Counted from the stretch's first letter, positions 46,928 to 59,619 are shown. The stretch: 64,000 bases of DNA from Ianthella basta (GCA_964019415.1 OZ025869.1:3908765-3972764); one strand, 5' to 3'. Notes: generated by a model not told the origin, from the letters alone. Program-made: numbers and translations.

Positions 46928-47429
46928 GTAAGTGAATTCATTTATAGTTGTCAATGAACATTGCTTGCACATGCAATTATTTACTTCATCTTACTTTCAA
47001 TTGTATGTTCTACAATTTTGGGCACTGCATCAAGGGCGGCGAACCTGGACAGAGGCAGCAGGCTAAAACGCAAAGTGTAAGTTTCCCAACCCACACAACT
47101 GTTACAGCTCATTCAGTTATATGCAAATCAAACAATTATTACATGCCTTTCTCTCTCTCTCTCTTTTACTTACCATCCATAAATTGAATGTGCAGGGATC
47201 AACGTACACTTTTAAAGCCTGTTATACTCTTACTACTCAAGACTGTATAATTCATGTATTCCCATTGTTATTAACTGCTGCCATATTATTTTCATTGTTA
47301 TTAACATCATGCATTTGTATTTCACACCAATATCTGTGCTAAATACACAATTACAACCATTGAAACATATGCACTTGTCAGAAATTGATTTATTTCTATG
47401 ACACAGAGACACAGATACAAACATACAGC
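46928..47429. other. No clear gene
   Basis: Contains the small exon candidate near 47040 and a (TC)n tract at 47150. Confidence 0.4.
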
Positions 47430-48048
47430 ACAAATATGATGACCTCTTAGCCATTGTTCATGCATGGCAGGCTAAGAGATCATCATCTGTTTCGGGCTTT
47501 CTGGCCACTCTTCAGTGCAATGCACTCCTTCACTATGCATGTAATAATTACTGTCCTTCACTGGATCAATATATCTAATGTACAACAATGAGACACAGAC
47601 ACAACATACAACATACATATGCTAGCCTACATCATCCATGCACACAGCAGAGAAGTTGCAGACAGATGATGACCTCTTAGCCATTGTTCATACCTGGCAG
47701 GCTAAGAGATCATCATCTCACTCTTCAGTGCAATGCACTCCTTTACTGTGCATGTACATAATTATGTACAACACCATACTCATTTCTGAACATATGCTTG
47801 GCACACCTACATGTGCATGTACAAACACACACACACTCTCTCTCTTATACATGTGTTCACAAACACATGCACAAACACGCACGCACGCACGCACACACAC
47901 ACACACACATGCAGAGAGAGAGAAAGAGCACACAACACAACACACAGAGACAAACACATTTACTGTCCTTCACTGAATCAATATATCTCACGTACAATAA
48001 TGTTCAAGAATAAGGGAGGTGGGGAGGAAGGGAGAGAGATAAACATGC

Positions 48049-48097
<49 letters not shown>

Positions 48098-48100
48098 ACA
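47430..48100. repeat. Local duplications with (CA)n tracts
   Basis: ATGATGACCTCTTAGCCATT and the next 100 bp occur at 47437 and again at 47667 with an 18 bp loss in the second. TACTGTCCTTCACTG occurs at 47550 and 47961. (CA)n tracts lie at 47870-47910 and 48050-48108. Confidence 0.8.
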
Positions 48101-48540
48101 CACAACTGCTTAAGTATATTACATGCATTTACATAATGAGTACCACGGAACCCACAGTCACCAGAGTAGCTAGTGTTCTATGAGCTACGTAGGTAGTTTG
48201 CTACAGCGAACCATGTGTGGGTGAGGTTCTGAAGAGCATTTAGAAGGGTAACTGTTAGTCTCACATAGCCAGACCGCTTCTCCCCTCCTTTTTTATTTTA
48301 TGATGTCACAGGTCGGGAAGAAAGGTCTGGTATCAAACCTATACCGTCGTTTGTACCATTCCCAAATTATTGAGGAAACAGAGGAATGTTAAGTGATCAC
48401 GTATTCGCTATGAATATCATCAAATAATGAGATTTTTGCATTGAATACAATTGAAGGTTAGTAAAGCGGAATATCATGGTTCTTCGTGCCTACGAACATG
48501 TTATTATTTTAGTGTCAATCAGTCAATTCTTCAACGAATG
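48101..48540. other. No gene seen
   Basis: Noncoding, upstream of the helicase relic. Confidence 0.4.
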
Positions 48541-49484
48541 GAGGCCCAGAAGTTATCAGCAATTGCACTTTACACTCTAACTAAGCCGACTGTGGCCTCA
48601 ATGGGGTTTTCCGGGTTGAAGCCTGAACAAATTGAGGCTGTCTCTGCCTTCATTCGTGGCGAAGGTGTGTTTGTTTCTCTCCTGACGGGTTATTGAAAAA
48701 GCCTCATCTACGGCATACTTCCCTCTCTGTTTGACCTCATACGAAAGAAGCAGTCAAGCATAGCTATTGCATTCAGCCCACTGGCAGCTCTAATGCAGGA
48801 CCAGCAGTGTTCTTTCACAGTAATGGGACTTAAATGCAAATTTTTGGATGATTTGCAGTCGAAGAAGCGGCACATGATTAGGGGAGAAAGTCAGCTAGGG
48901 GAGAAAGTCAGCTGGTGATACTGAGCCCAGAGAACATATTTGAGGGACATGCTGTTATCGCCCATTTACCAGGAAAATCTTGTTGCTTTTGTGATCAACG
49001 AAGCACATTGCATCAAGACTTGGTGAGCGAGTGTCAGCTTTTTATCCCCACATGCATTGTAACTGTTATGCATGAGCACTACTACTCGAGGTTACTTGTT
49101 TACATACATGCACTTAATAATAATGGTGTTGTGCTGCTTACTTACATGCAATGTTGTTTCCTGATGCATATAGGGATAGTTTCCACCAATCGTTTCAGCA
49201 CCTAGGAAATTTTGCGCAGTCTATTGCCACCACACATAAATGTTCTGGCATGCACTGCTACAGCAACGCACTGCATATTGAGGGAGGTTACCAAAGTGCT
49301 GTCACTTAAACATCCAGCCATCATTGCTGAAGATCCCAACAGTGCCAATAAAATGTACAGTATCACAGAGAAGAAAGAAGTGAACGAGATTGCTGCTGAC
49401 ATTGCAAACAAATTTCTTTGCTTAAATTCACCTTTGGACTTTCCAAAAACAATTGTGTTCTGCCAAAAGTTAGTCAAGCTCTAA
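48541..49484 (+). pseudogene. RecQ-like helicase pseudogene
   Basis: The + strand reads MGFSGLKPEQIEAVSAFIRG, then VFVSLLTGY-stop-KSLIYGILPS (Walker A with TGA in place of the Gly codon), FSPLAALMQDQQ (motif Ia) and, in another frame, INEAHCIKT (motif II, DEAH-like). An intron-like GTGAGC at 49023 to TAG at 49171-49173 follows, then DSFHQSFQHLG, HINVLACTATATHCI (motif III) and FPKTIVFCQ (motif IV). The order and spacing are those of RecQ family ATPase domains. Homology ends at 49484; no RQC or HRDC domain. A 15 bp tandem repeat near 48880 adds damage. The retained intron position suggests a copied gene rather than a processed one. Confidence 0.8.
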
Positions 49485-49838
49485 CTTCGTTCTCTGTATA
49501 ATAATTTATAATCATTCGTCTAATCACCCTACTTTGGATTTGGATTTGGAGTCTTATATAGCCTGGAGTGACCTTTAGCCAACATGGCTACTTTTCAAGG
49601 TACCCAGAAATCATACTACAGACATGTAATGGTGACAAAATAATGAATGAAGAATGAATGATATTGGCAATTAACTTGTGGATGGAAAAACAGATGGCAT
49701 AATATGATAGAAGTAGGCTTGCTAGTTACAGATATGTCTGGCAGAAGCTTAAGCAGTCAATCACATGCAGGTTAGACTAGATAGGTTATGATTACATAGC
49801 CAGCTAGCCGCGTGGAACATTAAGTCAGAAAGATACGT
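49485..49838. other. No gene seen
   Basis: Noncoding. Confidence 0.4.
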
Positions 49839-50160
49839 TTACTGAGATTGCAAAATGTGCTTGATTGTTCTTTTTGACCACTTGTTCAAATCATAATCAA
49901 TATCTTTGAGGAGTGCATGAAACTTGTGGAGCCCAACATGCTTCCTAGCACAAAACTTTGCTACAAATGCTTGACTCTTGATGAGCTCTGATACCACTGC
50001 ATCGACGTCCTTGGTCTTCTTTGCTGAAGAATGCCCACCTGATGCCTGTTTGTTTGAGAAATGATTCCAAAACAGTGTAAAACTGACCAAGACACTGAGA
50101 CAGTCTGTGAACAGCTGCTGTTGTCATGTTTGAGTCCAGACCGTCAATGATATCCTTCAT
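49839..50160 (-). pseudogene. Exon-like minus-strand sequence, unrecognised
   Basis: Minus strand reads VHRLSQCLGQFYTVLESFLK and, one frame over, HSSAKKTKDVDAVVSELIKS, CARKHVGLHKFHALLKD and NKWSKRTIKHILQSQ. Protein-like and continuous except for one frame change near 50050. Possibly the C-terminus of a mobile-element protein. Confidence 0.3.
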
Positions 50161-50228
50161 GTACCAACAATTTGAAAGTAGAATATTAAGTTACACTATG
50201 GGTGACTGCAGTATCTATGTGAACTGCG

Positions 50229-51079
50229 TGCTCAAGTATAATACACTAGCAGGGCACCCGCCTTCGGCAGGCTTCTGTTCCGGCAAGTTGCACAACAGCA
50301 AGTCGGGCCCAGGCTGATTCGAGGAATCTGCACTGTTTGCAACGGAGAGTATCTGCTATAATGACGGCCGAGTTTAGATTCGATCATTGGACGACAGTGA
50401 ATCAAACTGCCAATAACCGGAAGTCAATGAGCAGTCATGAGTGAGTTGGCGCATAACTGCAGATGACACCTTTTGGCGTCATATTTGACTTGCGCGAATT
50501 TCGAGCATTATCTCAGCTGAGGAGCCTCCGAATGGAACATTGCTTTCATTCATCGACGAAAGGTAAGCGAACTTCACATTTGCACTGATAACAACGCAGT
50601 GAAAGCGACTATTACTATGAATCTAATTATAATAAACGTAACGCACATTTTCATTGTTCGGGATAATCTCCTTGAATTCTGGACGAAATGTCACGAAACT
50701 TGGTAGGATTACGAAGGGCGTGCTGCGAGTAACCTCAACGAGCCGAAATTTGGTTTAAGGTCGTTCTGTCCGAGTTCTTGCCACTTTTACGGTCGCCGCC
50801 ATATCTAAGAGATAGGGAATCTTCGCCAAACTTGGAAGAGTATATCACGGCAATACGGGGGGTGATCTAAGGTGGGTAGCGCCTTGGCCGCTGAACTCCT
50901 TTAGGCGAAATGGATTAACATAAGTAAGTTCTATATGCACGTAGTTTTATGAAGCGAGTCTACGGAATGCTCACAATTAAATGGGCGGTTTTGATTGGTT
51001 AAACACCCCAATTTTGAACGATATGCTGGGAACCCACCTGAAGGGCGGGCATTCAGCTAGTACTTCAAATAAACCTAAA
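50229..51079. mobile_element. 850 bp TIR element, non-autonomous
   Basis: Left end ACTAGCAGGGCACCCGCC (50245) and right end, inverted, ACTAGCTGAATGCCCGCC (ending 51061) form imperfect terminal inverted repeats. Internal sequence has no long open frame. A deleted relative is at 44118-44608, and the two share a few bases beyond the repeats. Confidence 0.75.
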
Positions 51080-51084
51080 ATAGG

Positions 51085-51333
51085 ATGGCTGAAGAGTCTT
51101 CAAGGTCCCGTTTGACTGGGCTGCAAGTCTTGGCCTTGCTGGATGAGGAAGAAGATGGAATGGAGGACACCTTCTCCTGCAAAGATCCTTGGAAAGGCAC
51201 AAGAACGATCACAACCTTCCTGGAACATAGCTTCAGGCTGCGACCAATTCTTCACCGCCTCTCCGGGCAAGAGAAGGCTCCAGCAGGCGAGAACATGTGG
51301 TGCACTGAATTTGTGCGTGAGCTGCCATTTTAA
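51085..51333 (+). CDS. Open frame MAEESSRSRLTGLQ, unknown
   Basis: 82 codons: LTGLQVLALLDEEEDGMEDT, then charged/hydrophobic sequence ending MWCTEFVRELPF. The start recalls the N-terminus of piggyBac-type transposases, but that is weak. The last 35 bp match the minus strand at 28015-28055 and 57010-57050. Confidence 0.25.
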   Translation: MAEESSRSRLTGLQVLALLDEEEDGMEDTFSCKDPWKGTRTITTFLEHSFRLRPILHRLSGQEKAPAGENMWCTEFVRELPF

Positions 51334-51339
51334 TTCTGC

Positions 51340-51610
51340 TACTCGTGACAGCGCACACGTTTTAACTTCCGCGGCTAATGGGTTAAAGACACCACTCTAG
51401 CAAACGCTGTGGCTGATGTGACTGACAGTGAGTAAGCCTATGATTAGCTGACGCGCTGCATCCACTGCCGACTTGTAACCTCCGCTGTGAGATGAACAAC
51501 CCAACTTGAGACCCGAATCACTCAATGTTTTCTCCTCACTGTCAGGAGAAGCTAACTACTTCCAGAAAACGCGTGATGACACAGGGACGAGTAGTTAAAC
51601 TGATTCATGA
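51340..51610. repeat. Dispersed repeat, reverse of 25200-25480
   Basis: Shares reverse-complement words with the sequence on the 3' side of the LINE (see 24952-25610), clearly diverged. Confidence 0.6.
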
Positions 51611-52434
51611 ATGACAAGGATGCTGTTGGCTTCATCAGTGCATGTTCCCTGTTCGTACTCATGTCATCACACTTTGATGGATCACTTTAATTACCTGTAT
51701 GGTTATGAAGGACAGCTTCATATAGCATTTTTTCTCAGTAGCTAGTCATCATTATATGTCAAAGTTGTCCTATCATGCATGTCATGATATCTTCTTTTTG
51801 CACACATGTTCAAGCAAGAACTGCTCTCCGAACCCTAGTTACATGTTATGCTGCAAGACTGGTAACAATGTCTTGCTATTGTAATGGATTTGTGTCAGAC
51901 TCGCATACCTACATGTACCTCATTTGCATTTTGACATGATTGCTAAACTGCAGCACTTTTTTCTTCTATTTTACACAGGTGTTCAAAACACAAGTGAAGT
52001 CCCTTAGGGCCTAAGCACTCATGATCTGTGCTTGCAAAATTATTACAATAATTTGTTCTGGCATGTATAACATAATATTCCAGATAATACAATGCATGCG
52101 CACACATGCGAGTAGCTATAACAGTACTTAGCCCCTAGGTCTTCTGAACATTGCTCATGCACATACTGTGGACACTTTGCCTTTGGCTGACCAAAATTTG
52201 ACTGCATTGGAGAGCTATAGGACTCTAGCTAATTGCTAGCAGCTGCAGAGAATGCACATCTGTGTTCACGAACAAGTTAGAGATACGTGCACTTATCTCT
52301 AACTTGTTCCAAAGTACACTTGCAAGTTTGAGAGATACCGTCTCCAAAACCATGGTTCTCGGAGTTGTTGGACGACCGTTCTTTTCAAGTCATGTACTCC
52401 CATGGAGATGCAGCTCAGGAACCAAAGTGCACCG
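51611..52434. other. No gene; one hairpin
   Basis: At 52268-52308 GAACAAGTTAGAGATA and its reverse complement flank 8 bp, a 16 bp-stem hairpin. Nothing else recognised. Confidence 0.5.
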
Positions 52435-53188
52435 GGTCTGGGGGTAAAACTTGAGGACCTATTATTGCTATAAGTTCCGGGGCGGAGCTAGCCAAGGCAG
52501 GAACACCCAGCAACGTCCTGCTTGAACTCATTACAGTATGAAGTCAGGTGGTGTTATTGTTAACTGAAAATATATATTTTGCATGCCATTAATTATTGTA
52601 GGTTTGCACATGCTAGCAAGAAATTTAAAACAAACACAGTATATATACTAATTTAAACCTAGGAAATGAGAACATTGCATGCTGGTCTTTTGATAAACCA
52701 TTAGCATTTTGGACCTCGGGAACTTCTATACCAGTGGAAGTTCATTCAGCCGTGCCTTTTAAGGGTGCAGCCACTGCAGAAGAGTTCCTGGAGAAGAGTT
52801 CCTGGAGATGTGGGAGCAAAATACTGGATATCACACAGGTACTGTACCTCAAGTTGATAATTATTACCTGCAACATAATGTTTAGACCGCAGTTGGTACA
52901 GTGTAAGCTGTTTAGCTAAACATGTTCATGCCACAATCGTCTAAGAAACAAGTAAAGAACTAGCTAATTCAAAATTTGCATTAACTTTTTAATGGTTGCA
53001 TTAAGTGAGACACTCGCATACGCAGACATTGCACAGATGTACTTGATATAGTAGATAGTGCCCATATCACCACGCACTGCCAGACAGTGTATGTGGACGG
53101 GACCACATGACTCCCTTGGTGTCCACCACACTGCCAACTGAACTTGGTAAGAATGGGACAAAAGTGATTTAGTACATGGACTGTACAG

Positions 53189-53263
<75 letters not shown>

Positions 53264-53950
53264 CTGGCTGGTTTAAATCATTGCTTGTGAGCCCCATGCA
53301 ACTGACAGACTATGGTCTTGCATGGTGAATGTAGCCACGTGTTACTGGGTCTTAGGGTTTAAATACGCAACATTGAAAGAAGTCAGGAACCATCATTTAA
53401 TGGAAGAAGCAGAGCGAACACAGGATGCAGCTACTCCTCCATCACCAGTTGCCATCGAGCCATCAAAAAGACACTCAACCACAGAACACGAATCAACTGC
53501 TGACGGTCCAAAAGAAAAGAAGCCAGCACATGAAAATCAAATGATGAACCCCACTGACATGGCAATTGAAGAGAAGACACTTGGTGAGCCAGGGTGTAAA
53601 CAGCTTCCATAGTGGTAGGAACCTATAGGACACCAGGGGTACCGTGTGCAAATACTGTGTGCAAAATGAACTATGCAATCCCCTTCCTATTTCAGAAGGG
53701 GGTCCCATCACCATCCAGGTGACTACCTGCAGCGCCCCAAGCATTTCTGAGAGGCAAATACGAAAGGTTGATGTGGACTTCGTGAAAATCCTGAAAAAAC
53801 ATATGATACAAGAGTTCCTCCAACTGCTGTGCTGTGTACCGATGTCGAGAACATTGGGCAGTTCCGCCCTTATCTGAAGAACCGCTACCACTATGAGGTA
53901 CTCGGCGGCCTGCACACTGTGATCACAAAACAACAGCTGATGCAAGTGCC
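52435..53950 (+). pseudogene. Gene fragment with ParB-like motif (unit 2)
   Basis: Counterpart of 23427-24951. Exon 1 has lost its acceptor region (about 25 bp near 52693) and gained a 15 bp tandem repeat (GAAGAGTTCCTGGA). Exons 2 (53356-53583) and 3 (53696-53952) match unit 1, including the shared frame change. It is therefore more damaged than the unit 1 copy in exon 1. Confidence 0.4.
53190..53261. repeat. (CA)n microsatellite (unit 2)
   Basis: About 35 CA units in the intron of the ParB-like fragment; unit 1 has a shorter CA/CG tract at 24235-24265. Confidence 0.95.
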
Positions 53951-54658
53951 AGGTGAGCTTTACATTACATCTTCAATGTAGGGAGCATTCAATTCCTGCA
54001 AGTCTGCACACCTCCCTCTTCAAAATGGTATATTTTCACACCTTCTATGTAATAGTTAAATACTGACCAAGAGGTATCTCTGAGATTTAGAGCACGAGGC
54101 ACAAGGGTGCGAAGCGCCCAAGTGCCGAGTGGTCTAAATCTTCAGACACCGATTGGTCAGCATTTAAGTGTTACAGATCCCAACGATTGGGCAAGGAGCG
54201 GCAGCAAATCACTTTAACTACTCGTACTTGCCTCATCACGTGTCTTCCGGAAGTAGTTAGCAATTTCTAACAATGGCCGAGAAAACGTGTTTGGTTATTG
54301 GGTTTGTCATCTCGCAGCAAACGTTCCTAAAGGTCGGCAGTGGATGTGGCGCGTAAGCTAAACGTAAGTACTCACTGTCAGCCCCGTCAGCCACAGCGTT
54401 TCCCAGAGCGGTGTCCTAAGCCTGTTCCCAGCTCGTAACCAGTTCCTTTCTCGACTCTGGTTCGTAGGCCGGTGCATGCTGGATTGTTGCTTTACCCTGT
54501 TTGTCGACGAAACAAGTAAGCCGAGCGACCTGTGCATCATATGTTGTGGAGTTAGCTACTATTGTTATCGCAGCTGCAGTTCTCTGCTATAGACCACGTG
54601 CCTAAGCCATGCCCATGCTCTAAATTGCTATTTAGAGCATAGGCGCGAACACCACGCG
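53951..54658. repeat. Dispersed repeat (unit 2)
   Basis: Copy of 24952-25610, with an extra 40 bp containing GCTCTAAATTGCTATTTAGAGC, a small hairpin. Confidence 0.6.
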
Positions 54659-56261
54659 TCAAATTAGAACATGGCTGGACAAAATAGCAGACAGCTGGGA
54701 TGCAGTGGGATCCTGGGTACTGCCCTTGTCACTGTGGCGTCTCATCCAGGCTTCTAATAGTCCTCGTTGGGATTTCCAAGCTTCGCACCTCATCAGTCTA
54801 TCTACATCTTCCACTTCACCACTGTCACATTCCTTACACACTCTCTCCTGTCTGGTCGCCCGCCTCCATTTCCCGCCGTCTCAATTTGAAAACCTGTTGT
54901 GCCTCCACTCAGTTTCATCATCAACCTCCTGTCTGCCCTTCTCACCACTCTGCACACTCCGACCACTCTCCCAACCTTACAATCCTCTTTAGCATCTCCA
55001 ACTTCAGCTTCGTCTCCATCTCCTGATCCCATTCCTTCCGTACTTTCCTCCAAGTAATGGCCTCCAGTACCTCCCTCACTTCCACATCCGACAACTCCTT
55101 AAGTACCTCCACATTAACATCCTTCCACCCAAACTGCCCCCAACACACACTCATCTTACCAATCCAAGTACCTCTGCCAAACCTCACTGCTTCCACAACT
55201 ATTCTTCTCAGCAATCGACCATCATATGTTCTGTTAGTAAGGACCTTACTCCAGGACATCACACACCACATCCTCACCAGCCACTTGACCGGTAGGTACC
55301 CCATCTCTGTCAAAATTGAGACTTTCAGGTGGAGAGTTCCAGTGCCAAAGAACAACCTCAGGGCCCTCATCTGAACCTGCTCGATCTTCTCCAGATCCCG
55401 ATTACACCCCCAAATCTCTGCACCATACAGCATGGTTGACTCCACCAGTGATGACATAAGCTTCATAAACACCCCCACTCCTACGTCACCTAACTCTGAC
55501 CTACAACGATGAAACCAAGCACCCAAAGCCTTCTTGCTGGCCACAGCTCTCCTCCACCATATTCTTTAACTCCAAATGTTCATCAATCACACATTCCAAA
55601 TACCTATACTGCTCCACCTTGGGAATTACTGTACATCTGTGCTAGCTACTCTCTTCTGCCTCATATGCATGATTCCTGACTTGCTCACATTTATCTTCAC
55701 CCCCCATTCTTCGCACCATTCTACTAACACCTCTGAATTCTTCTCGATCTCTGACTCATCCGGAGCGAGCAAAGCTGTGTCGTCAGCAAAAAGCAAGCCT
55801 GGTATGATCTCTCCAGCACATTCAATCCCACAACTGGCAGTCTTCAGCTGATCTACCAAACTGTTTATGTACAAGGAAAACAACACCGGGGAGAGGACAC
55901 AACCTTGGCGGAGGCCCACATTGACATTCAAAACTTCGCTTTGCCTGTCACCAACTTTAACCCGACATGATGTCCCAGCATTAAACGACTGGAGGAAAGA
56001 CAAGAATTTGCCACTCACTCCCATAGTCTCTAGGCTCTTCCATAGTTTCTCCCTATCTATTCTGTCATAAGCTTCTGAGAAATCAATAAAAGCCACCATC
56101 AATCCACTTGACTTCTTCAACATCTCCATCTGACCCAATAGCACTAATGATAATACCTGGTCTCTACATCCTCTCATCTTTTGAAACCCACCTTGCTCTT
56201 CGGCAATCAAACCTTCTTCTTCTGCCACTGTTGACAATCTCATACGTGTGTGCGTGTGTAG
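54659..56261 (-). mobile_element. 5'-truncated LINE with reverse transcriptase (unit 2)
   Basis: Copy of 25611-27255 with longer open frames (56417-55626 and 55544-54942, minus). Motif A reads IDFSEAYDRIDREKLWKSLE and motif C GLLFADDTALL. The 78 bp duplication is absent and the 19-20 bp missing from unit 1 are present, so this is the more ancestral version. Confidence 0.85.
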
Positions 56262-56375
56262 TATGGGTGCAGTTGACCAAGGGTGTAGTATGGTGCAGTT
56301 GACCAAGGGTGTAGAATGGTGCAGTTGACCAAGGGTGTAGAATGGTGCAGTTGACCAGGGGTGTAGTATGGGTGC
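56262..56375. repeat. 27 bp minisatellite (unit 2)
   Basis: Four units of the 27256-27395 repeat. Confidence 0.9.
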
Positions 56376-56998
56376 AGATGACCTTGGTGCAGTCGCTGTA
56401 GTGTGGTCGGCATGCATGTGTGACTGACTGTGTTTGGGTGTGTTTGCTCATGGTATGGATTGTGTGGTGCGGTAAGTTTTTCTGTATAGGCTGCACTGCA
56501 CTGATGACATCCATCATTGGATGTCTGCAGTTGCCATGTTGGAATTTGAATGAACGAGAGAGAAGGGTTGAGAAGGGTACGTGAGAAAGAAAAGGAAGAA
56601 AGAGGCCCCACCTTCATTTGTGCAATGCTGCAGGATGTGCATGTGTACATGTGTTGCAATTGTCCAATGCATCTACATCCCTCATGCATCCTCCTCCCTC
56701 CTGTGCATGTGATCCTTATACTTGCTCATCTGGCTCACTATATATCTCAACACTGCAAGCTAATTGGCTATTTTGCTGCTCTTCATATATATGTTGACTA
56801 CGAATTCTGCTTATTTGTATATCTTTCATTGTATTAACCACTGCACATAATACGATATAATGTAATTCAATTGCAAGTATATATACTATACTTGGTATGG
56901 GAAGTCCATATCTGATAAGTGGCCATATATTATGTCCATGCAGGGCCTTTGCCTTCCCTGGATGCAGTAAAGTGGGCAGATTTGGTCAGCTTAACCTG
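56376..56998. other. No gene seen (unit 2)
   Basis: Counterpart of 27396-28002. Confidence 0.45.
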
Positions 56999-57891
56999 TT
57001 ACAGCAAAAAATGGCAGCTCACATGCAAATTCAGTGCACCACCACTGACACATGCATTCTTTGTTGCTGGATTCCTCAAACGTAGTGCTACAGAAATGCT
57101 GCTACTTTGTAGTTTATAGGCTTCCACAATGTTACATGCCCAAAAGAGGTTGGAAGTATGTTGTGCCCACCTAGGATCTGCACTCGTGACACGGGCTTGG
57201 AAGTATTCTAAGGGAGATACTTTGGCATTTCTTTGCGTCCCAAATCCATTTCTTCCATCTGGATACAGGGTAGAGAATGCCATCAACTCCAGTTGTGGTT
57301 CACTGAAAATGCTTATAGGTGCTGAGGTAGTTCTCTCCAATTGAGGATGAGTCTGGTCACTGGTACATTGGGCATTAACCTGTTACTTCTAACTATACCA
57401 GATTCTTCATCATCTTCATGGCTCTTCTCGTCTTCCTTGGAAAACTGTTCTTCAGATGAGGAAACAATCATTAAACCCTGACAGAGTGGATTGTTATTCT
57501 CCAACCAATTAAGTCCCTGCATGAACTTTCGATAGCGACAGCAGTAGTATGTCTTTGAAGCTGAGGTGCCATTATCTTGCTCACCCTCTGGATTCGTTTC
57601 GCTGGGCCGCTGTACATATACAATATCACTGTCTTCAGCTGGACGCGGAGGCTGGTCTACTGTACTGTTCATGGGAATAGGAAGTAGCACAACTGCATGC
57701 CATAAGCCAACATCAATTGGTATGCATGTTTTACCATGCTTACGTGTTCTACCATGCTTACACATGGTTGCAGGTCTTCTGGGAATCAATCTTTCAATCT
57801 GATTTAGGATACCAGTGCAGTGCACATTGAAATGAACATCTATGAACATATGACTAACTAAACCTTGCATATATTGGTATATTGTGCTCAA
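56999..57891 (-). mobile_element. Helitron N-terminal fragment (unit 2)
   Basis: The frame 57891-57313 (192 codons) is uninterrupted, and the next frame continues past NIVEAYKLQSS to ISVALRLRNPATK, which unit 1 has lost. Same family reading as 28003-28854; ends before the Rep domain. Confidence 0.65.
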
Positions 57892-58029
57892 TATATACTT
57901 GAAAAGCTAAAACACTGACAATGTCAATGTGCTCTTAAAATAATTATTGATACTGTACAGCAATGTTCTGAGGATAGGAGCATGGCATGTATGGTTATGC
58001 ATAATTGTACATTGGCAATGAGTCCAGCA

Positions 58030-58460
58030 TACGGATAAAACTGGAATGCCAGGTAAGAGGCGTGGTAGCTACAGAGATAGGTATGGGGTGTAGTAGGTAA
58101 GGGGTGTGGCAAGTTTGGCCAAGAGTGGCATGTAGGTAATGGGTGTGTTAACTTAGGAGTGTAGTAAGTTATAGGGGTGTGGTACACAGGCAAGTGGTAT
58201 GGCAGGTATGGGGTGCGTAAGTCAGGGGCGTGTTATGTAGGTAGAGTGTGGCACATAGCTTGGGGGTGTGGTAAGTTAGGGGCATGGTAAACAGGTAAGG
58301 GTCCATGGGTAAGAGCTAGGTATGCTGTGTTGTGGGTGTGGTAAGGAGTATACTAAGTTAGTTAGGGGTGTGATATATGTGGTTAGGGATGTGGCACGCA
58401 AGTAAAGGGGGTGATATAGCTATAGGTTTTGGGGTTTGGTAAGCTAGATGCATTATGCCT
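58030..58460. repeat. Degenerate G-rich tandem repeat (unit 2)
   Basis: Copy of 28990-29430. Confidence 0.8.
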
Positions 58461-59132
58461 GGAAAACCTAGAATGTAGACAGATGAGGGGGTCCACATAA
58501 TTTTTCCTTTGTATTACAGCATACAAACAACCATGGCCATCCCTACATAGACAGCACTACCTGATATAGCTGCCCCAAGCTGCATGCAGCCATATGAAAG
58601 TTGGATCAGAAAACAATATAATCTCAGCCCAGTGAGCTAGACCATTTGAACAATGTGAGATGGAACAATTAACCAACACACAAGTATATCTATACCGTAA
58701 TTGGAGCTCTGTGACTTGTACCATATTTATTGTGCAGGTAGGTAGCTAGGTATAATTAACTGGGAAAAATACATGCAATCTGTGGAAGATTGAGGAATGG
58801 ATACATTTGTGCAATGGCTGCGGTTCTTCTGGATGGCTCAGTGATTGTGAAGAACATATAATTACTATGATACTAGATCATCGAAAGAGTTTACAGTGAC
58901 ACTATACTGCAATATATATATACAGCATGCATGAAATGAGTTAATTGTATCCAATATATCCAATATATATCCAATCACTTTAGTGTACGTACACCTGTTA
59001 AAGCTTGTTCCTGGTGAATTGACTGCAGTATACACCAATTAATTTTAAGGTACGTACGTGTGTCTCATGTACATGACTTGGGATCGTCGGTGTAGCTACT
59101 GTGTATAGCTAATACAGTATGTCATGGGCTAG
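58461..59132. other. No gene seen (unit 2)
   Basis: Counterpart of 29431-30096. Confidence 0.45.
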
Positions 59133-59241
59133 GGTTGCTGGTCACCGCCAACAGCCACTGCATGATCCATTCCCTCCTTATATGCCTAACGTTGTCTTTC
59201 ATTCACATGTCACCATGGTACATAAACCATCTTAATGAAAG
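59133..59241. mobile_element. Fragment of the 375 bp MITE (unit 2)
   Basis: Copy of 30097-30205. Confidence 0.7.
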
Positions 59242-59477
59242 AACAGCCTACAGTGCTTTACACGCACTCCGGTGGGCTAAGGTGCGATGTAGTTTCAATA
59301 CATTGAAAAAACGCATAACCCCCTATTGCACAATCATGCACGGGGTAATGAAAAGGTAGCTATTCACCATTGCTCAGACCGTAGGCACAGGAGTTTCCTC
59401 CTGCGTCTATGCTCAGACTTTGACATCCAAGCATTAACTTCGTTAGTTGGGTAAAATCCTAAATGAGGTCACGACCA

Positions 59478-59500
59478 TGACGTCAACCAGGTGTATAAAA
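59478..59500 (+). promoter_or_regulatory. CRE and TATA box of secreted-protein gene (unit 2)
   Basis: TGACGTCA at 59478-59485 and TATAAAA at 59494-59500, 120 bp before the start codon. The CRE suggests cAMP or stress responsiveness; this is inference. Confidence 0.7.
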
Positions 59501-59619
59501 CACTGTAGTCTAAAGCAGCACAACATTGCAACGCGGCTAAATTGTTTCAGAGCAAACTGAAGCGAGGTTAAGTTAAACATTTTCGTTGGATATAACTCAA
59601 GTACAAGAAGACCTGGAGT

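Larger units (their letters stand above)
46171..52434. other. 6.26 kb block present only in unit 2
   Basis: Units 1 and 2 align up to 23408/46170 and again from 23427/52435. Unit 1 has only 18 unrelated bases between. The block holds the acidic exon, local duplications, CA tracts, the RecQ pseudogene and the TIR element listed below. It is either lost from unit 1 or gained in unit 2. Confidence 0.9.

Noticed and set aside
47481-47516. Hammerhead-like order on the minus strand (CTGAAGA, GGCC..GCCC, GAAAC)
   Set aside because: No H17 after a pairing stem III and no stem I pairing; not a credible ribozyme.
51085-51333. piggyBac transposase N-terminus
   Set aside because: Resemblance limited to a few residues (LTGLQVLALLDEEED); no catalytic part follows, so kept only as an unknown frame.
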